A DNA stretch of 64,000 nt from Hemileia vastatrix (GCA_030280995.1 JASXTE010000002.1:5019683-5083682); one strand, 5' to 3'; numbered from the stretch's first letter, positions 10,490 to 22,834 are shown. Notes: generated by a model not told the origin, from the sequence alone. Program-made: numbers and translations.

Positions 10490-13400
10490 TTATTTCTGCT
10501 TGAATTTCTTCAGAAGGGTAGGCAAATTAGAGATCTCATGTTCAGAAATCCACTTATCAAATTCAATTTATTTACCCTTAAATCTCAACAAATACTCAGT
10601 ACCCTTCTCCTCAGTCAGGGTTCTCTTCTTGAGTATTTTTTCAATCTCTGCTTTCTCCACAATTTCTTCAGTCTGCTTTTTAGGCCTTCCTTTTCTCTTG
10701 GGAAATAATACCAGATAATTTGAATGGTAAGGTTTTATCAATGATATAGGAAATACAAGATGTTTCCTATCATATGGAGCATATAATATTACTTCCACAG
10801 AATTGTTTCCAACCATTTTTTTCGCTACAAAAGGTCCCACAAAAGGGTCTTTTAATTTAACATTACCCTGTAAGTTAAAATGTAGTGTAGAAATCAAGAC
10901 CTCATCCCCTTTCCTGAATTCAGTCTCTTTATGGGACTTATCCCACCTTTTCTTTTCATATTCAAATGCTTTATTAATGCATTCCTCAGTGTGTTTTCTG
11001 CACATTTTCTGCATATGAATGAAAGATTTTGTACCAGGATGTATGTCTAGCCTAGGTAACTTGTTTAACAGGTCAAAAGGGGTATTTAGGACGTAACCAA
11101 GCCACAACTCAAAAGGCTTCTTCTCAGTCACAGAATGTTTTGTGCTGTTATAGGTAAACTCAAGGCCAGGAATTAAAGTTACCCAGTCATGTGTGAATTT
11201 TTCACTATCTTTGTACTCTAAACCAAAGGCACAGTATCTTCTGATCATTTCCTCCTGAGTTTGAATCATATTCTCAGCCAACCCATTATTTTTGGGGTGG
11301 TGTGCAGTAGATAATTTTAATTGGCACCCTGAGAAATCCATTAATGATGTCTAAAATTCAGAGGTGAATTTTGGATCTCCATCTGAGATAATGGCTTTGG
11401 GGAACCCAGAATTATTCATAATTTGAGTCCACCAAATAAGAGCCAAATCTTTAGCAGATACTTCTTTATGGGCAGGGATGAACTTACACATTTTTTTCAG
11501 TCTGTCCACTATCACCCAACAAGAATTGAAGCTTTATTTTCCTGCTATAGGCAAGGCAGTTACAAAGTCCATGTTGATTATCTCTTATGGTGCTTTAGGC
11601 TTCCCAATCTGTTGCAACAACCCAGACCTTTTGCCTGTCAATCTTTTAGATTTCTGGCAGGAATGACATGTTTCAATGTACTTCTGAAAATCTTCTATCA
11701 TGTTAATCCACCAAGCTGTGTTCTTGACTCTGGTCAATGTTTTGTGCAGATCAAAATGTCCTGCCAATATATCATCATGACATATACTCAACATCAACTC
11801 TTTCATTGAAGGAGGTATTACAATTACATTACTCAATTGTTTTCTGTAATATATATATCCATCTTCAATGGTCAACTTACCTTTTTTCAAGGCATTTTTA
11901 TACTTCTGAGGCAGTATCTTTATCAAAGCACTCATTGAAGCATTAGAAGGGTCATTCAAAATTTTAGTAAGTTTTTCTAAGTCCTTATCAGCTGCATAAT
12001 TCTCCAATATGGTCTGCATAGACTCATCCTCAAGGTCTACAATACAAATGCCAGAAATTTGATTAACCTCTGTGTCAGGGACATAAGCAGGGTTATCATG
12101 GTCATTGGGAAGGGGCCTTCTGGACAATAGGTCCACATTAGAATGTAATTTACCTGCTCTATGGGTAATAGTCATCCTTCCTCTATATTCTTGTACAGCT
12201 AGTTTCCATCTAAACATGTGCCTATTAGGTGTCTTCATGTTCAGAAGAGACTTTACTGCCCTGCAATCTGTAATAAACTCAAATTTCTGGTCCTCCAGAT
12301 AATAATGTAGCTTTTCCAGGGCCCAAACCACAACCAGACATTCCAACTGAGTTGCACCATACCTTAATTCACTCTTCCTCAAGGTTCTGGATATATAACA
12401 GATTGCCACCTCAGATAACTTATCATCAATTATCTGTTTTTGTTGTAGAGCAGCACCCAATCCAGTAAAACTTGCATCTGTATACAAGATAAATGGAAGG
12501 CTGAAGTCTGGTAGACCCAGTATAGGCGCTGACATTAGACATTCTTTCAGTCTATTAAAAGCATTCTGCCTCTCATTGTTTCAAATGAAAGCTTCATTTT
12601 TTCTTATCAATGTTATTAAAGGAGCTGCAATTGATTGGTAGTTTTTGATGTATTGTCTGTAATACCCACACATACCCAAGAAACTTTCGAAATCCTTAAC
12701 AATTTTAGGAATATCAATGTTCTTGATTGCTGCTACCTTATTCTGGTCAAAACAAATTTGTAGTCCAGACACAACATGTCCCAGTACTTTCAGTGAATGA
12801 AATCCAAACTTGCACTTCTTCAAGGCAATTTTCATATTGATCTCATCCATCTTCTGAAATACTCTCTGCAAGTGACTCATATGTTCATAATATGACTTTG
12901 AAAAAACAATTATATCATAAATGTACACCAAAATCCATCCTTCTACCATTTCATTATGGAATACGTGGTCCATAAGCTTCTGAAATACAGAGGGAGAATT
13001 TTTTGGTCTAAAAGGCATTCTGACATATTTATATATCCCCATATGGGTAGTTATTAACAAGAAATTCTGAGAAGCTTGTTCTACTGGAATTTGATGGTAA
13101 CCTTTATTTCCATCTAGACAGGATATATATTTAGAACCTTTCAATGTGGAATTTATAGAGGCTATCCTTGGTAAGTTGTAAATATCATCCACTGTGAATG
13201 TATTTAAAGCTCTATAATCACCACATAGTCTTGCTTTATCCTTTTCATAGGAAATCAGCACAGGTGAAATCACACAATGTTTTGGTGTGTTGTCAAATTT
13301 CTCAACAATACCCATCTGCAGTAACATTTTTATGTTATCCTCAATATCTTTTCTTTTAGATGGAGAGGCAGGGTAAGGTTTTTTCTTAAGGATACCTGGA

Positions 13401-14275
13401 ATATCATCAAGGTCACAGCTCAAGAAAATTTTCATCTCATTATCTGCTACCAATCCCAATTCATGTGAGCCATGAGCAAAAGCCATTGGATAAGACTGTA
13501 TCAAGTCCAAAATCAGCTGTTTCTCATTCTGATACAGTTGGTGACTGAAAGAAGCTTTGGAAATTTCTTTCTTCAACTCAAGGGGCTCAGAAGTATTCCT
13601 CCCCTTTCTCCATTGTTCACTATTGTTTTCAATGGCAAGGATAGAATTTTCAGAACTAATCTTGAATTTCCTCCTCCCATTTACTCCAATTTTGAAGAAG
13701 TTATTTTCAGGATCCAGTTTTACTCCAAACCTGGTCAATAGTTCATTACCAAATACGAACCAATCACTGAAATGATCATTGTCCATTACCACAAACTCAA
13801 ACACTGCTCTGACATATCCTTAATTGTATTTAAAGAATACAGGTGTAGTGTATTTTCCTATAGGACATTGGACAGAACCAAAACCTCTTCAATTCTTAGA
13901 TTTTACTGGCTCTAGTTTGTCTAAGTACTTACTATCTAGTCTCTTCAAGGTATTAACAGATAATACACTCCCAGAAGCCCCTTTATCCAATACAAAATTT
14001 ACTTCCTTACCACATATTAAAACAGGTGCCCTTATAGGAGTTACTTTGTAAGGATGTTGACTCACATCTTTTATTATTTCAGCTTCCTCTATGGAAGTTA
14101 AAGATGGGTCCATGGAGGTCATAGCATGATCCAAGAGCATAATGTCTTGTTTCAATACATATACCTCATTTTCAAAATCACTGTAAGAAATTTTACTTTT
14201 TGCAATCCTCACTTGTATCATCCACATCCTCCTCATGGGGCTCTGTATCAGATTCAGCAGGCTTCTCAATAACAT
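10490..14275 (-). pseudogene. Gypsy-1 pol: protease, RT, RNase H, integrase, chromodomain
   Basis: In minus-strand order: retropepsin near 14050-13950 with active site LDKGASGSV (usual LDTGA, so Thr is Lys). RT at 13804-12581 has PVLISYEKDKARLCGDYRALN and YRQYIKNYQSIAAPL; the catalytic YIDD box reads YIYD. RNase H (12535-12080) has LYTDASFTGLGAALQQKQ, ATQLECLVVVWAL, ITDC and HSNVDLLSR. The integrase HHCC motif is at about 11780-11650 (HDDILAGHFD...CHSCQKSKR). The DDE core (about 11570-11270) has NMDFVTALP, ISDGDPKF and a retained Glu in NGLAENMIQ. The C-terminal chromodomain (about 10640-10490) has YLLRFKGK, a stop, then EFDKWISEHEI, ending at 10490. Frame changes at about 13870, 12560 and 11350 separate the parts. 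The chromodomain places it among chromoviruses. Inactive as it stands. Confidence 0.85.
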
Positions 14276-14794
14276 TTGTCCTTTTCTTACAGGTATGACC
14301 TTTCAACCAAGGCTCACTACATTTATAGCAAGTGTTATTTTCATGTTTCTTAGGCAAAAGAGGAGCGATAGCTTTCTTCCTCTCTACAGGTATATTAGTA
14401 GTATTGTGTACAGGTTTCACAACATCATTACTCATCTTATAATTGCTATACCTTGGTTCAATTTTGTGGTTCAATAATATCTCATTGCATATATTGATAA
14501 ATCCAGAATTGTCCCTTATGGTGTCAGTTCTGGAAACAATAATATCCCATAAAGAGATAGGAAATTTGTATATTATTTTTCCTTCCACTCATAATAATCC
14601 ATCTTAGGGTCCATAGCTTTAATGATTTTTATTAAATTCATCAAAACGACCATAGGTTTTTCACCTATCCCTGGATTATACCTAGTTTTTTCATACATCC
14701 TCTGTTGGGTTATCCTGAATTTAGGGCCACCAAATTGTCTCTCAATTAGTGTCTTCCATTCTCTCCAGGAATAGGTTATACCATCACTTAACAC
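14193..14794 (-). pseudogene. Gypsy-1 gag, C-terminal half with zinc knuckle
   Basis: WREWKTLIERQFGGPKFRIT continues the capsid domain interrupted by the solo LTR at 14801-16302. A +1 shift near 14575 leads into IIYKFPISLWDIIV and then the knuckle NTCYKCSEPWLKGHTCKKR (C-x2-C-x5-H-x2-C), which binds RNA. The acidic tail HEEDVDDTSEDCKK leads to protease. Aligns throughout with 42340-42900 of gypsy-2. Confidence 0.8.
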
Positions 14795-14800
14795 AGATTC

Positions 14801-16302
14801 TGTCAGCCTGTATATCTCCAGGACTGAGTAAAAAGTAATTATAAGTTATGTTAAACACATGAACTATACATGGGAATAATAAATAAGAGTACACAAATAG
14901 TATACATAAGTAAAATTATGATAATACACAAAAAATGCCATTATAACACCTTATATACACGCATATATCCACCTTTTATAGGTCTTATGTACTTAATATT
15001 AAGTTGGAATATGTTAGGGTAATCTTAAGAACCTTAAGTATAAGGCTACATAATTTTTAAGTACACTTAAAGCTGTTATATTCATTGTTTTATGCAAAAA
15101 ACAAGAAATGCGCTTTATTTCACTTAAAAGTTGACTATATGCGCTATAAAATTGAGAATATCAAAATTGCGCTTTGACAAATCAATTGGGCTCATTTAGA
15201 ACTATTGATTTGGCTATTTAAATGCATAAAAATAACACTTTTCAAATTTGGTGTTTTTTATGCCAGAAATGGCTTCTGTGTACTGGCCACATACTGCCTG
15301 CTTTTTTCCCGTGTGAATAGCTTCATTTTTAGCAAAGTTAGCTTTTTCACACTATAATTACCCCACATTCTACGCCCACTGTGGGGAAACACACTAAAAT
15401 AGGCGACAGGCGCTTATTTAGTGTCCTAGCTTAATTAATAATGCATTGACCTTGTTTATATGCACTAATTTCATTAATAACCTCACTCTTGGCACTTTAT
15501 TTCATCACCACGCTTAAATTCGCCTAATTTTAGTCAAGGATTTACCCGTGAAAGAGCCTGCCAAGAACTGCATGTAGTTACCCCACATCTCACGCTCTTT
15601 TTTAAGTTTTTGGGTGGTTTCTCAGTCAATTTTGGTTATTTTTGAATGGGAATTTCACATAGTATAATGTCAGGATTAGCCCCATTATTTCTACAGTCAA
15701 TCCCCCTTATTATTAAGCTATTATTAACCTTAAAAAAGTCTCCTTTAGTCTTTAATATTATTGTTTTATACGCATATACTCTCTTTTTGTCTTTTTCTTT
15801 AATTTTGATGGATTTCCCTTATTATTACAGGATTTTTGCCATTGTTACTCTTCTAATTATGTCATGGGTTACTAGGAATGTTGATGGGCATGTCTATTAG
15901 TTGTTTAGAGGCGTCATTAACTGTGTATTGGGTGGTACATCAAGGGAATCATTGGGGAACTCAGTGTGTATAAAAGGAGGAGGTTTTTGGGTTGTATTTC
16001 TTCATTCTTTATCATTACAATTTAACCAATATAACCAAACCAATTACAATACATATCAATTAGTACTTTTATAAGACTTTTGAATAGTATCTGAATTTAT
16101 ATAATCTATTTTTCTACCAACTATAAAGATTGTAAGCCATATATAAGAATAGTGAGAATTATATTACTGAGACCTCTATATTTGATTATATTTTACAACT
16201 TAGTGGATTAAAACTACAGTATTCATATAGGACCATTAAAATCTTCTAGACAACTGACTATTCAAGCTAGTTCACGTCCTTGTACTTGACCCTAGCCTGA
16301 CA
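14801..16302 (+). mobile_element. Solo LTR (LTR-A family), perfect TSD GATTC
   Basis: Runs from TGTCAGCCTGTATATC to CCTAGCCTGACA, 1502 bp, nearly collinear with both gypsy-2 LTRs (1499 and 1501 bp). Flanked by GATTC at 14796-14800 and 16303-16307. It sits inside gypsy-1 gag: the upstream reading ...LALLWFESV resumes after it at LSDGITYSW. A TATA-like TATAAAAGGAGG lies near 15971. Solo LTRs arise by recombination between the two LTRs of a full element. Confidence 0.95.
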
Positions 16303-17046
16303 GATTCAAACCATAACAAAGCTAAATATTTAAATAAGGATATTAATTTAGATGTTTTTTCTTCATCAGGTAGTTTGTATGAAAACTGCAGGTTATCAAT
16401 TCTTTGAATGAATTGCTTCCAGTCAGAACTTACATCACCATCAAAGGAAGGGTATTGGTCAAGTTTGGGCCAATTCTTCTGGTTTGTCCTGGCTTCCTTA
16501 ACCTGAGGAATATTAAGTAATTCACTTACTTTTGATAAGTGATCATGTATCTTGTCTTTTACTGATTTATGGCTTACAGAGCCTTTAGCAGAAATATTAT
16601 CATCCAACTGTTCTATGATAGTTTTCTTACAAGATTTCTTCATTTACTTGTCAATTTTATCAGTATAAGCTGTTGCATCATTCTTGAATTGCAGGTTAGT
16701 GTCTTTCAAAATATTTTCCACTTCAACTTCTAGAGCTTGTACTCTCTCTTGTAGTGCAGGCAGTTGGCTCATTAAATTATTAACACTTTCAAATTAAAGT
16801 TTTACCCTTGCTTCAATTGTAACCATTGAACTGTGGAATTTATCCAATTAATTGTTTAAATTCTCTAATTCAGATGTCAAGACTTTATTTTCATTTTTCA
16901 AACCAATATTTTCCTGCTCCAATGTCTTCAATTGTGCCGCTTTCATTTTAATTGTCTTTGCATATGATACTAAAACTTCATCCATATTATGATGTGACTC
17001 ATAGTTGAATTTCTCCAGATGTTCAATTCTACTTAAGAGTTTACAC
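16303..17046 (-). pseudogene. Gypsy-1 gag, coiled coil and first half of capsid
   Basis: 16643-16303 reads KSVKDKIHDHLSKVSELL, then NWPKLDQYPSFDGDVSSDWK and IQRIDNLQFSYKLPDEEKTS, the start of the capsid domain (matches 42050-42330 in gypsy-2). The upstream stretch 17046-16650 encodes, with two stops (TAA near 16845 and TGA-type breaks), a coiled coil including LKTLEQENIGLKNENKVLTS and VQALEVEVENILKD. Structural Gag of the particle. Split downstream by the solo LTR and upstream by the 17047-18398 insert. Confidence 0.75.
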
Positions 17047-18398
17047 TGTAGAAAGTTCTAAAGTACTAAGCAGTAGATACAATGCGAGATGGGTTGGTTC
17101 TTTTTTTCAATTTCTAAAAAGAAGCGCCTGCCACTCTTATTTTAAAGATAGCACAATAATGTGTAAAACTAATTTCTGACTAGATAGTTTATAAGTTGAG
17201 ATATGAGTTAAAAGATAAGGAAGAAACAAATATTACTATTTTGATATTTCTATTCTTAATAAGCGCTAGTATCTACAGCTACTCCCTCTTGAAGCACTCT
17301 CTTTGAATATGCCATATTATAGCAATAAAATAACTCTAATAATAGTTTATCCTACTGAATCTATATATTCTCTCTGTGTTGCGCTTTTTCACTATACTAT
17401 ATGAAACACACACACATACAAACAAAATCTAAAAGACTCAGAATATCTCCAATATTCTCTTAAACACTTAATTGTGGAAAAATCCAATCTCTTACTGTTA
17501 TCAGAGTAATCACAAAATAGACAAATTGCTAAATACCACAATATATTTCAAAAGTATATAATATGAGGTTCTAATGTTTTTAATCTAATGACTGATTCAA
17601 ATAATAATTTTCCTTCCTAACTACTACTCCTATTAGATAGCCTTTCCTTCTTATATTTTTCAGCACTCCAGAAACAGTTCTCTAGTGGATCTCCAGTGCT
17701 GTCTCTAGCCCCACATTAGTAAAACAATAACTAATCCATTAGTAAACTAAATACACCTCTTGTAACAACTACAGCATCTAAACATACCTTATGCTTACTA
17801 ATACTAGTATTAACTTGTTTCACTCATATTCCACATGCCCGCTTATGAATATACCCTTGCATTGTTTCAGAGCTACTTCCCACGTTGACACCTATTAGTG
17901 CTGATCCTTGTCTCTTCAACTCTTGGGTAGTTTTTTGATTGAGTCCCCATCCTCCTTTCTTCACTACTAAGTCCATAGTTCTGAAAATTCACTTAACTAG
18001 TTAGCCTCTGCAAATTACATTACCTGTTTCAGTAAGTTACCATGCTAGCTGCTGTGCAGCATTCTAAGTACTTGAGGCCTTCCTTGAGCCATAATTCCTT
18101 CCTTAAAGCATAACACACAATTATTGGAAAATCCAAATCCATAATGTTCAGCACTTGCACTCCTAAGTTGATAACACACTATTCCCTTTGTGTGGCACAT
18201 CTTGCTGCAAAATCTAAGCGCACAGACCCTAAATCCTCTTCCGCGCTTCTCTTTCCCTTTTTTCTTTTAAAAAAACACACAATTACATATTTATAATAGT
18301 GCTATTTACTGCACTATGATTCCCTTTTATTCTTCCTGGGCTACACAAGCTGATTGGTCAAAAAGATAGGTTACCTGCAATGTGTGTACCACAACGCA
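17047..18398. mobile_element. ~1.35 kb insertion in gypsy-1 gag, possibly a solo LTR
   Basis: Gag reading breaks after LKEHPVETKIM (about 18400) and resumes at SRIEHLEKF (about 17040), while gypsy-2 is continuous there (ESKIISKLLLRIEKL). The insert can be bounded as TGTAGAAAGTTC...CCACAACGCA, i.e. TG...CA ends as in LTRs. The flanking pentamers (TACAC and TAATC) do not form a clear duplication, so the class is uncertain. No ORF of note; no second copy in the window. Confidence 0.45.
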
Positions 18399-18640
18399 TA
18401 ATCTTTGTTTCAACAGGATGTTCTTTTAAAAATGTCCCAAGCATCTCATCATTTATGTCAGAGGATTTATAATTTAAGTCAGAGAGAAACTCAAGCTTTT
18501 CTTCTTTAATGTCAATAATTTTTTCTTTATCAATAAAACTGTTTATTTCATTATTAAAGGAAAGATTTAGATCATTATTGTCAAATGAATACCCCTTTAA
18601 GCCAGTAGTAATCTTATCCATAACCTCCTCCTTCAACTAA
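18399..18640 (-). pseudogene. Gypsy-1 ORF2 (gag) N-terminus
   Basis: Starts near MDKITTGLKGYSFDNNDLNL and continues with SFIDKEKIIDIKEEKLEFL and FLKEHPVETKIM. The same acidic segment follows ORF1 in gypsy-2 (41366-41620). It is cut by the insertion at 17047-18398. Function unknown; it precedes the gag coiled coil. Confidence 0.6.
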
Positions 18641-18699
18641 TTACCTATAAACCATTGGCTGTTAGTAATTGGTTGTTGGTGATTTAATGCATTACTTAC

Positions 18700-19306
18700 C
18701 AAGGCCTTACTCTACCTCCCCTTGCCCTTCTTCCCCTTCCTCTGTAAGGGTGATTGCTGCCCTGATGAGGCACTGCTAACTGGTGGCTGTTGTAGTTCTG
18801 AGAGTATCAATCCCATTTCCACTTGCTTACTGTTATTATTTTCTCCTCTTGAGGAGTGGCTATGTTGGCTGTTGGAACTGGATTTGTAGGAGCTGGGACC
18901 ACTGAGGTGGGTTGCACTTTTAATGTGACTAATGATTGGTTGATGTCCATAAAGCCCTGAGCTGATCTCTTCTCTAAGGTGTTGAGCTGATGTTGTAGAG
19001 TTAAATACTTTTCCTGAAGCGCTTTTTGCTGTTGGAGTAGGAGTTGTAACTCTCTGGTACAGTGCTCTTTCCTTTTTCATTGATATTGAGCTGAGGAGCT
19101 TGTCCTTTTCTTCCACAGTCATTGGAGGAGTTATTGTGGAGGTGGTGTTAGGCATGCTTGGGCTGATTTAGTCTACTATTATTATGTCCTGGGGCATAAT
19201 TAATATTAGCTCTAGCTCTTAGAACATAGTTTGTTATGGGTTTAGCATTTATGCTTACCTTATCATTGTGTAATTCACTCATTATTGATGTTTGTTTAAC
19301 AATTAA
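18700..19306 (-). pseudogene. Gypsy-1 ORF1: coiled-coil/RG-rich protein with short introns
   Basis: An ATG at about 19283 begins MSELHNDK, followed at once by GTAAGC, a 5' splice-site match found at the same place in gypsy-2. The following frame has MPNTTSTITPPMTVEEKDKL, then in a shifted frame QEKYLTLQHQLNTLEKRSAQ (coiled coil) and an in-frame TGA inside a GT..AG segment of 51 nt. The end is a basic RG-rich tail (HPYRGRGRRARGGRVRPW) and TAA. The layout matches gypsy-2 ORF1, which supports a real conserved gene. It probably encodes an RNA-binding structural protein, but no named family was recognised. Confidence 0.55.
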
Positions 19307-19867
19307 TAAAAGAAAAGACTGTAATATTTATTGGTTTTTAATGAATATATCACTATTCAAAGCAATATTTCTTAATTAATAGGATTATAAATTGCCTCAA
19401 AAAGTCAAATTCGCTTTTATAATGCGGGTCACTTTTACCTGGAAAGATCTACCAAAGTGTAGCAAGTCACAAAGGTTTAATATATTAATTATTATATAAA
19501 ATAAAACCAATTTTTAGTCTTTATTATATTAAAAATAATTATTTAACTTAATAGAAATATAGCTTTATTGATCTTTAATAAAAGTTTCAAAATATTAGTT
19601 ATTGTAATACTAGTTTTATTTATCTGCAAAGTGTGCAATTTTAATTAGTCTTTGTCAGATCTTTTACTAAGAGTTATACTCAATTAGTAGTAATATGGTG
19701 TAGTATTTTATACTTCACACTCTTATATATATAGGGCTTCTTTTTCTGTTTTAATCACAATATATAATGTGATACCCTCTGTAAACAATCCAATTTATAT
19801 TGGGATTATTTATACTACAGTAATACTTGAATGAATTTTATTTACTGGAGTAGATCAACACAATTCT
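19307..19867 (-). other. Gypsy-1 5' leader
   Basis: Untranslated stretch between the primer-binding region and ORF1 on the minus strand. A+T-rich; it contains no ORF. Counterpart of 40207-40773 in gypsy-2. Confidence 0.6.
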
Positions 19868-19887
19868 TGAGGAAAGACAGCCAATTG
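19868..19887 (-). other. Primer-binding-site region of gypsy-1
   Basis: Directly after the LTR end CTGACA the minus strand reads ATTGGCTGTCTTTCCTCAAG. Gypsy-2 has ATTGGGGGCCTTTCCTCAAG at the same place. The TGG and CTTTCCTCAAG parts are shared while the middle differs. The priming tRNA could not be assigned from memory. Confidence 0.55.
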
Positions 19888-21422
19888 TCAGGCTGAAGAA
19901 CTAATAAGTGCTCAGAAAGATTGTTGTCTAGAAGTATTTATGGTCCAGTATGAATATTAGTTGTCCACCAATCCAACTTAAAGTAAAATATTATATCAAC
20001 TCAAATATTAGTAACCTGTATATCAAATAATCTCACTAACATAAATATAAAAGGCACTTACCATTGACAGAAAAATAGAATAGGAATTATATTTAAAAGG
20101 CTAATAATTGTAACCAGATATCTATATTATATATAATAAGATTTTGTTGTGTATTGTATAAAATAATTGAATTGAATGACTAAATATCCACCAAAATCCC
20201 CCTCTATATATACCCAAAATCCCTGGAGTACATTCCCCTGATTCCCAGACCCATTACACTGCTATCCCCGGCCATTAAAGCACTTTGAGGGCGCTCATCT
20301 CCCCATGGCATCCACTTCAAGCAGTTTCACAGGCCCAGTTACCAAGAAAACTTCTTCCTCACAAAAGAAGATACCAGTACCCGTCATTATAACTCCAAAA
20401 GAAGGAATAAACCCCAAATAAGAATTTCTGGTGCCCAAAGTACTTATTGTACATGACTAATGGTAAAGGAAAAAATTAAAAATAACCCATAAAGGAACCA
20501 AATAAAAGCCTCATTAAAGTATAACCATAAAAATGAATAATGGAACCAATATAACTAATTTCCCACACAAAGAATACCATTCCAATGCCCAACCATTGAC
20601 CCAATACCCAGATCCAGAGACTAGAAGAGGCATGGTAAGTGCAGGGAGTTTTCCCATAGCCTTGACATGTGGTTTACAGCGTGAATTCTTGATCTTTTAG
20701 GTGTATATATGCATTTGAGGTGTGATTGAGACCTTCTAGGCGCATATCTTGAGGTAATTGAAACTGTCTGTGCATATAATAATGTTTTATGATGTCACCA
20801 TGTAATTAATACAATTATTAAGTGCAATCCACTTAATTCTTTAGGGATCAAATAAGGGACAATCACACGTAAGGTAAGCAATTGGGCCAAAATGACTAAT
20901 TATGTTAGTAATGCATATTAACATATGGGACTTATGCAGGCAGCATACTACCACTACAAAATAGCCAATTTTAAGTGACAAAACCTTAATATTGAAAAGT
21001 CATATTTTAAAACTTTTGAATAGCCTTATATATTTTCCTGATAGGGGGAAATTGAACTTTCTAAGGGCATTTTTAAAACCTTATAAAAAATGTGCATATA
21101 CCCAGCTTTTAGTATGAATTTGTAGCACAATTTGCTAGAAATTCATAATAAAGTACAATAAACAGGACCACTTAATAAGTTATATTACCATAAATGTAAG
21201 TCCTTAACACTTATTGGGCTTACACTATACTTGAAATTAAGTGCTTAATACTTAATAAAAGTACTTCTTTGACCTTTCTAAGGTGTTTTATTATATTATA
21301 TTGGAGCATTAAAGGTAATTACTTCAGGTATCATTTACTGTTACTTCTCCACATGTCTTAGACATGTGTTCAACATCTTTTGATGCTCCATTTACTCAGT
21401 CCTAGGGGAACCAAGGCTGACA
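19888..21422 (-). repeat. Gypsy-1 5' LTR (LTR-B family), 1535 bp
   Basis: Minus-strand LTR from TGTCAGCCTTGGTTCCCC (21422) to CTTCAGCCTGACA (19888). A TATA-like TATATATAGAGGG lies near 20204-20216. It shares with LTR-A the terminal TGTCAGCCT...AGCCTGACA and the early motif AGGACTGAGTAAA, but the central 1.2 kb is different. It pairs with the split copy at 10130-10380 plus 2579-3871. Confidence 0.9.
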
Positions 21423-21427
21423 GTTTT

Positions 21428-22335
21428 AGAGATGAGGAATCTGTGTTCTTCATGTGAGAAGAAAGAGATACATCAATAAATTTGTACTAAGAAAAGTTAC
21501 TTAAATTATTAGCTTTATATGTTTTTATGATGTTTATATTTCTGTGAACAGATTTTAAAAGTGAGTCCCTGAGGTTGAGAACTTTATAATGATACCCTAT
21601 AAGTATATATTTATTTATTTTTGTATAATGTTTATAATGTGTTAAATAAAAATGTTATATTTATAAGGGCATTACAAATTGTGAATTAATGTGTTAAAAG
21701 ATGGTGTTTAATTGTTTTATGTGATTTGTAAAGTTTAAATGCCTATGCTAATTTTGATTCTACAGCCTTTATATGCATAGTCCAGTCATGTTTCCCTTTT
21801 TTCTCCTGTAGTCCATCTGGAGTTCATCCAGAGTTTTTCCAGACTTTTCCTGTGCTCTTATTGACTTCCAGAATCAATTAGAACATCAAAAACTTAATGA
21901 AAATCAACAAAAATTACAGAAGATAGAGTCTCATCTGGATAACACCTCATTTAATTTTGGTAGCCTGTGCAACCCTATTCACTGAGCTAAAAATCATTCA
22001 AGTTAAGTAAAATATAAAAATCAAAAAGAATCAAAAATACTTATTAAAATAATTAAAAATATAAGAAAAATAGTCAAAATTCCAAAAAATTTCCAAAGAT
22101 TTTTGAGATGCCTGAATTTTATTTTCATGCATTTTTTAACTTATATCTGATTTTCTTGACTGTTAACTAAATATTTCATCTTGACTCAATTGTTAGACCA
22201 ATTTTTTCTATAAAACCATTCATTTTCTTTATAATAAAATTATTTAAAATTAAATTGGACCTCACAATCTCCATAATGAACATATCAAAATCAATTTTAA
22301 GTAATTTTAAGTGCTTTTCTAAACTTTAGACTGCC
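21428..22335 (-). repeat. Repeat X, copy 2, right part
   Basis: Continuation of 2432-2578. Collinear with 1240-2130 (GAGTCCCTGAGGTTGAGA, TTATAAGGGCATTACAAATT, TTTATATGCATAGTCCAGTC). It ends near CTTTAGACTGCCA, where the old gag gene resumes. Confidence 0.65.
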
Positions 22336-22834
22336 AAAATGTGTGTTCTGAGGTCGTGGCCACATCAAAATCACCAAATGCTAGCTCAAATGCTTCCATA
22401 AACTGGCAAAAAGTTGTTGCTTACTTGGAATTTTCAAGGAGTTCTTTTGTATATTGCCTTTCCAAGTGTGCTGCCTCATCTTTGAGGTAAGATATTGCAA
22501 ATCTAATTTTTTATTTCTCATCTGGGAACTGGTGACGATTGATCAGGACTTAGAGTTTTACCTGTGATGCATACTGATCTTCCTGGGGGCTTTGCTTTCC
22601 ATTAAAGATTTCTAGGATCACAATCTTTGGGTCTTTGATGAGTGGTGCTTTTGTTGAAGGTGGTGTCTGTGCCTCAGCTTCAGAAGCATCCAAATCTGCT
22701 TCTGTGGGGCCACAATATGAATGCTTTTCCTATGATAGATTCTCCATGAGTCTTGTTTTCTGTTCCTGAAAGTGTGCCATTTTCTCTTGCATTGTTGTGA
22801 TGAGTGCTGTGTTGGGTTGGCTTGAGGGGTTCAT
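22336..22834 (-). pseudogene. Ty3/gypsy gag, N-terminal fragment
   Basis: An ATG at 22834 starts MNPSSQPNTALITTMQEKMA, reaching a TAG after 34 codons. Further down, with stops and frame changes, come APLIKDPKIVILEIFNGKQS, AISYLKDEAAHLERQYTKEL and FMEAFELAFGDFD. The last two are hallmarks of the capsid domain in rust Ty3/gypsy elements (F..F...L..AFGD.D). It is the 5' end of the old element whose other pieces are at 2431-2135 and 835-312. Confidence 0.7.

Larger units (their letters stand above)
2579..21422 (-). mobile_element. Gypsy-1: minus-strand chromovirus with nested insertions, TSD GTTTT
   Basis: Both ends carry the inverted LTR termini TGTCAGGCT...AGGCTGACA, and both flanks are GTTTT (2574-2578 and 21423-21427), a perfect 5 bp target duplication 18.8 kb apart. 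Order on the minus strand: 5' LTR (21422-19888), primer-site region, ORF1, gag, protease, RT/RNase H, integrase/chromodomain, polypurine tract, 3' LTR. The 3' LTR is split by the H0 transposon; gag is split by a solo LTR and a ~1.35 kb insert. Net length after removing inserts is about 9.7 kb, near gypsy-2 in size. Coding regions carry many lesions. Confidence 0.85.

Noticed and set aside
11423..13775. Plus-strand ORFs up to 128 codons across gypsy-1 pol
   Set aside because: Antisense of recognised RT/RNase H/integrase coding sequence.
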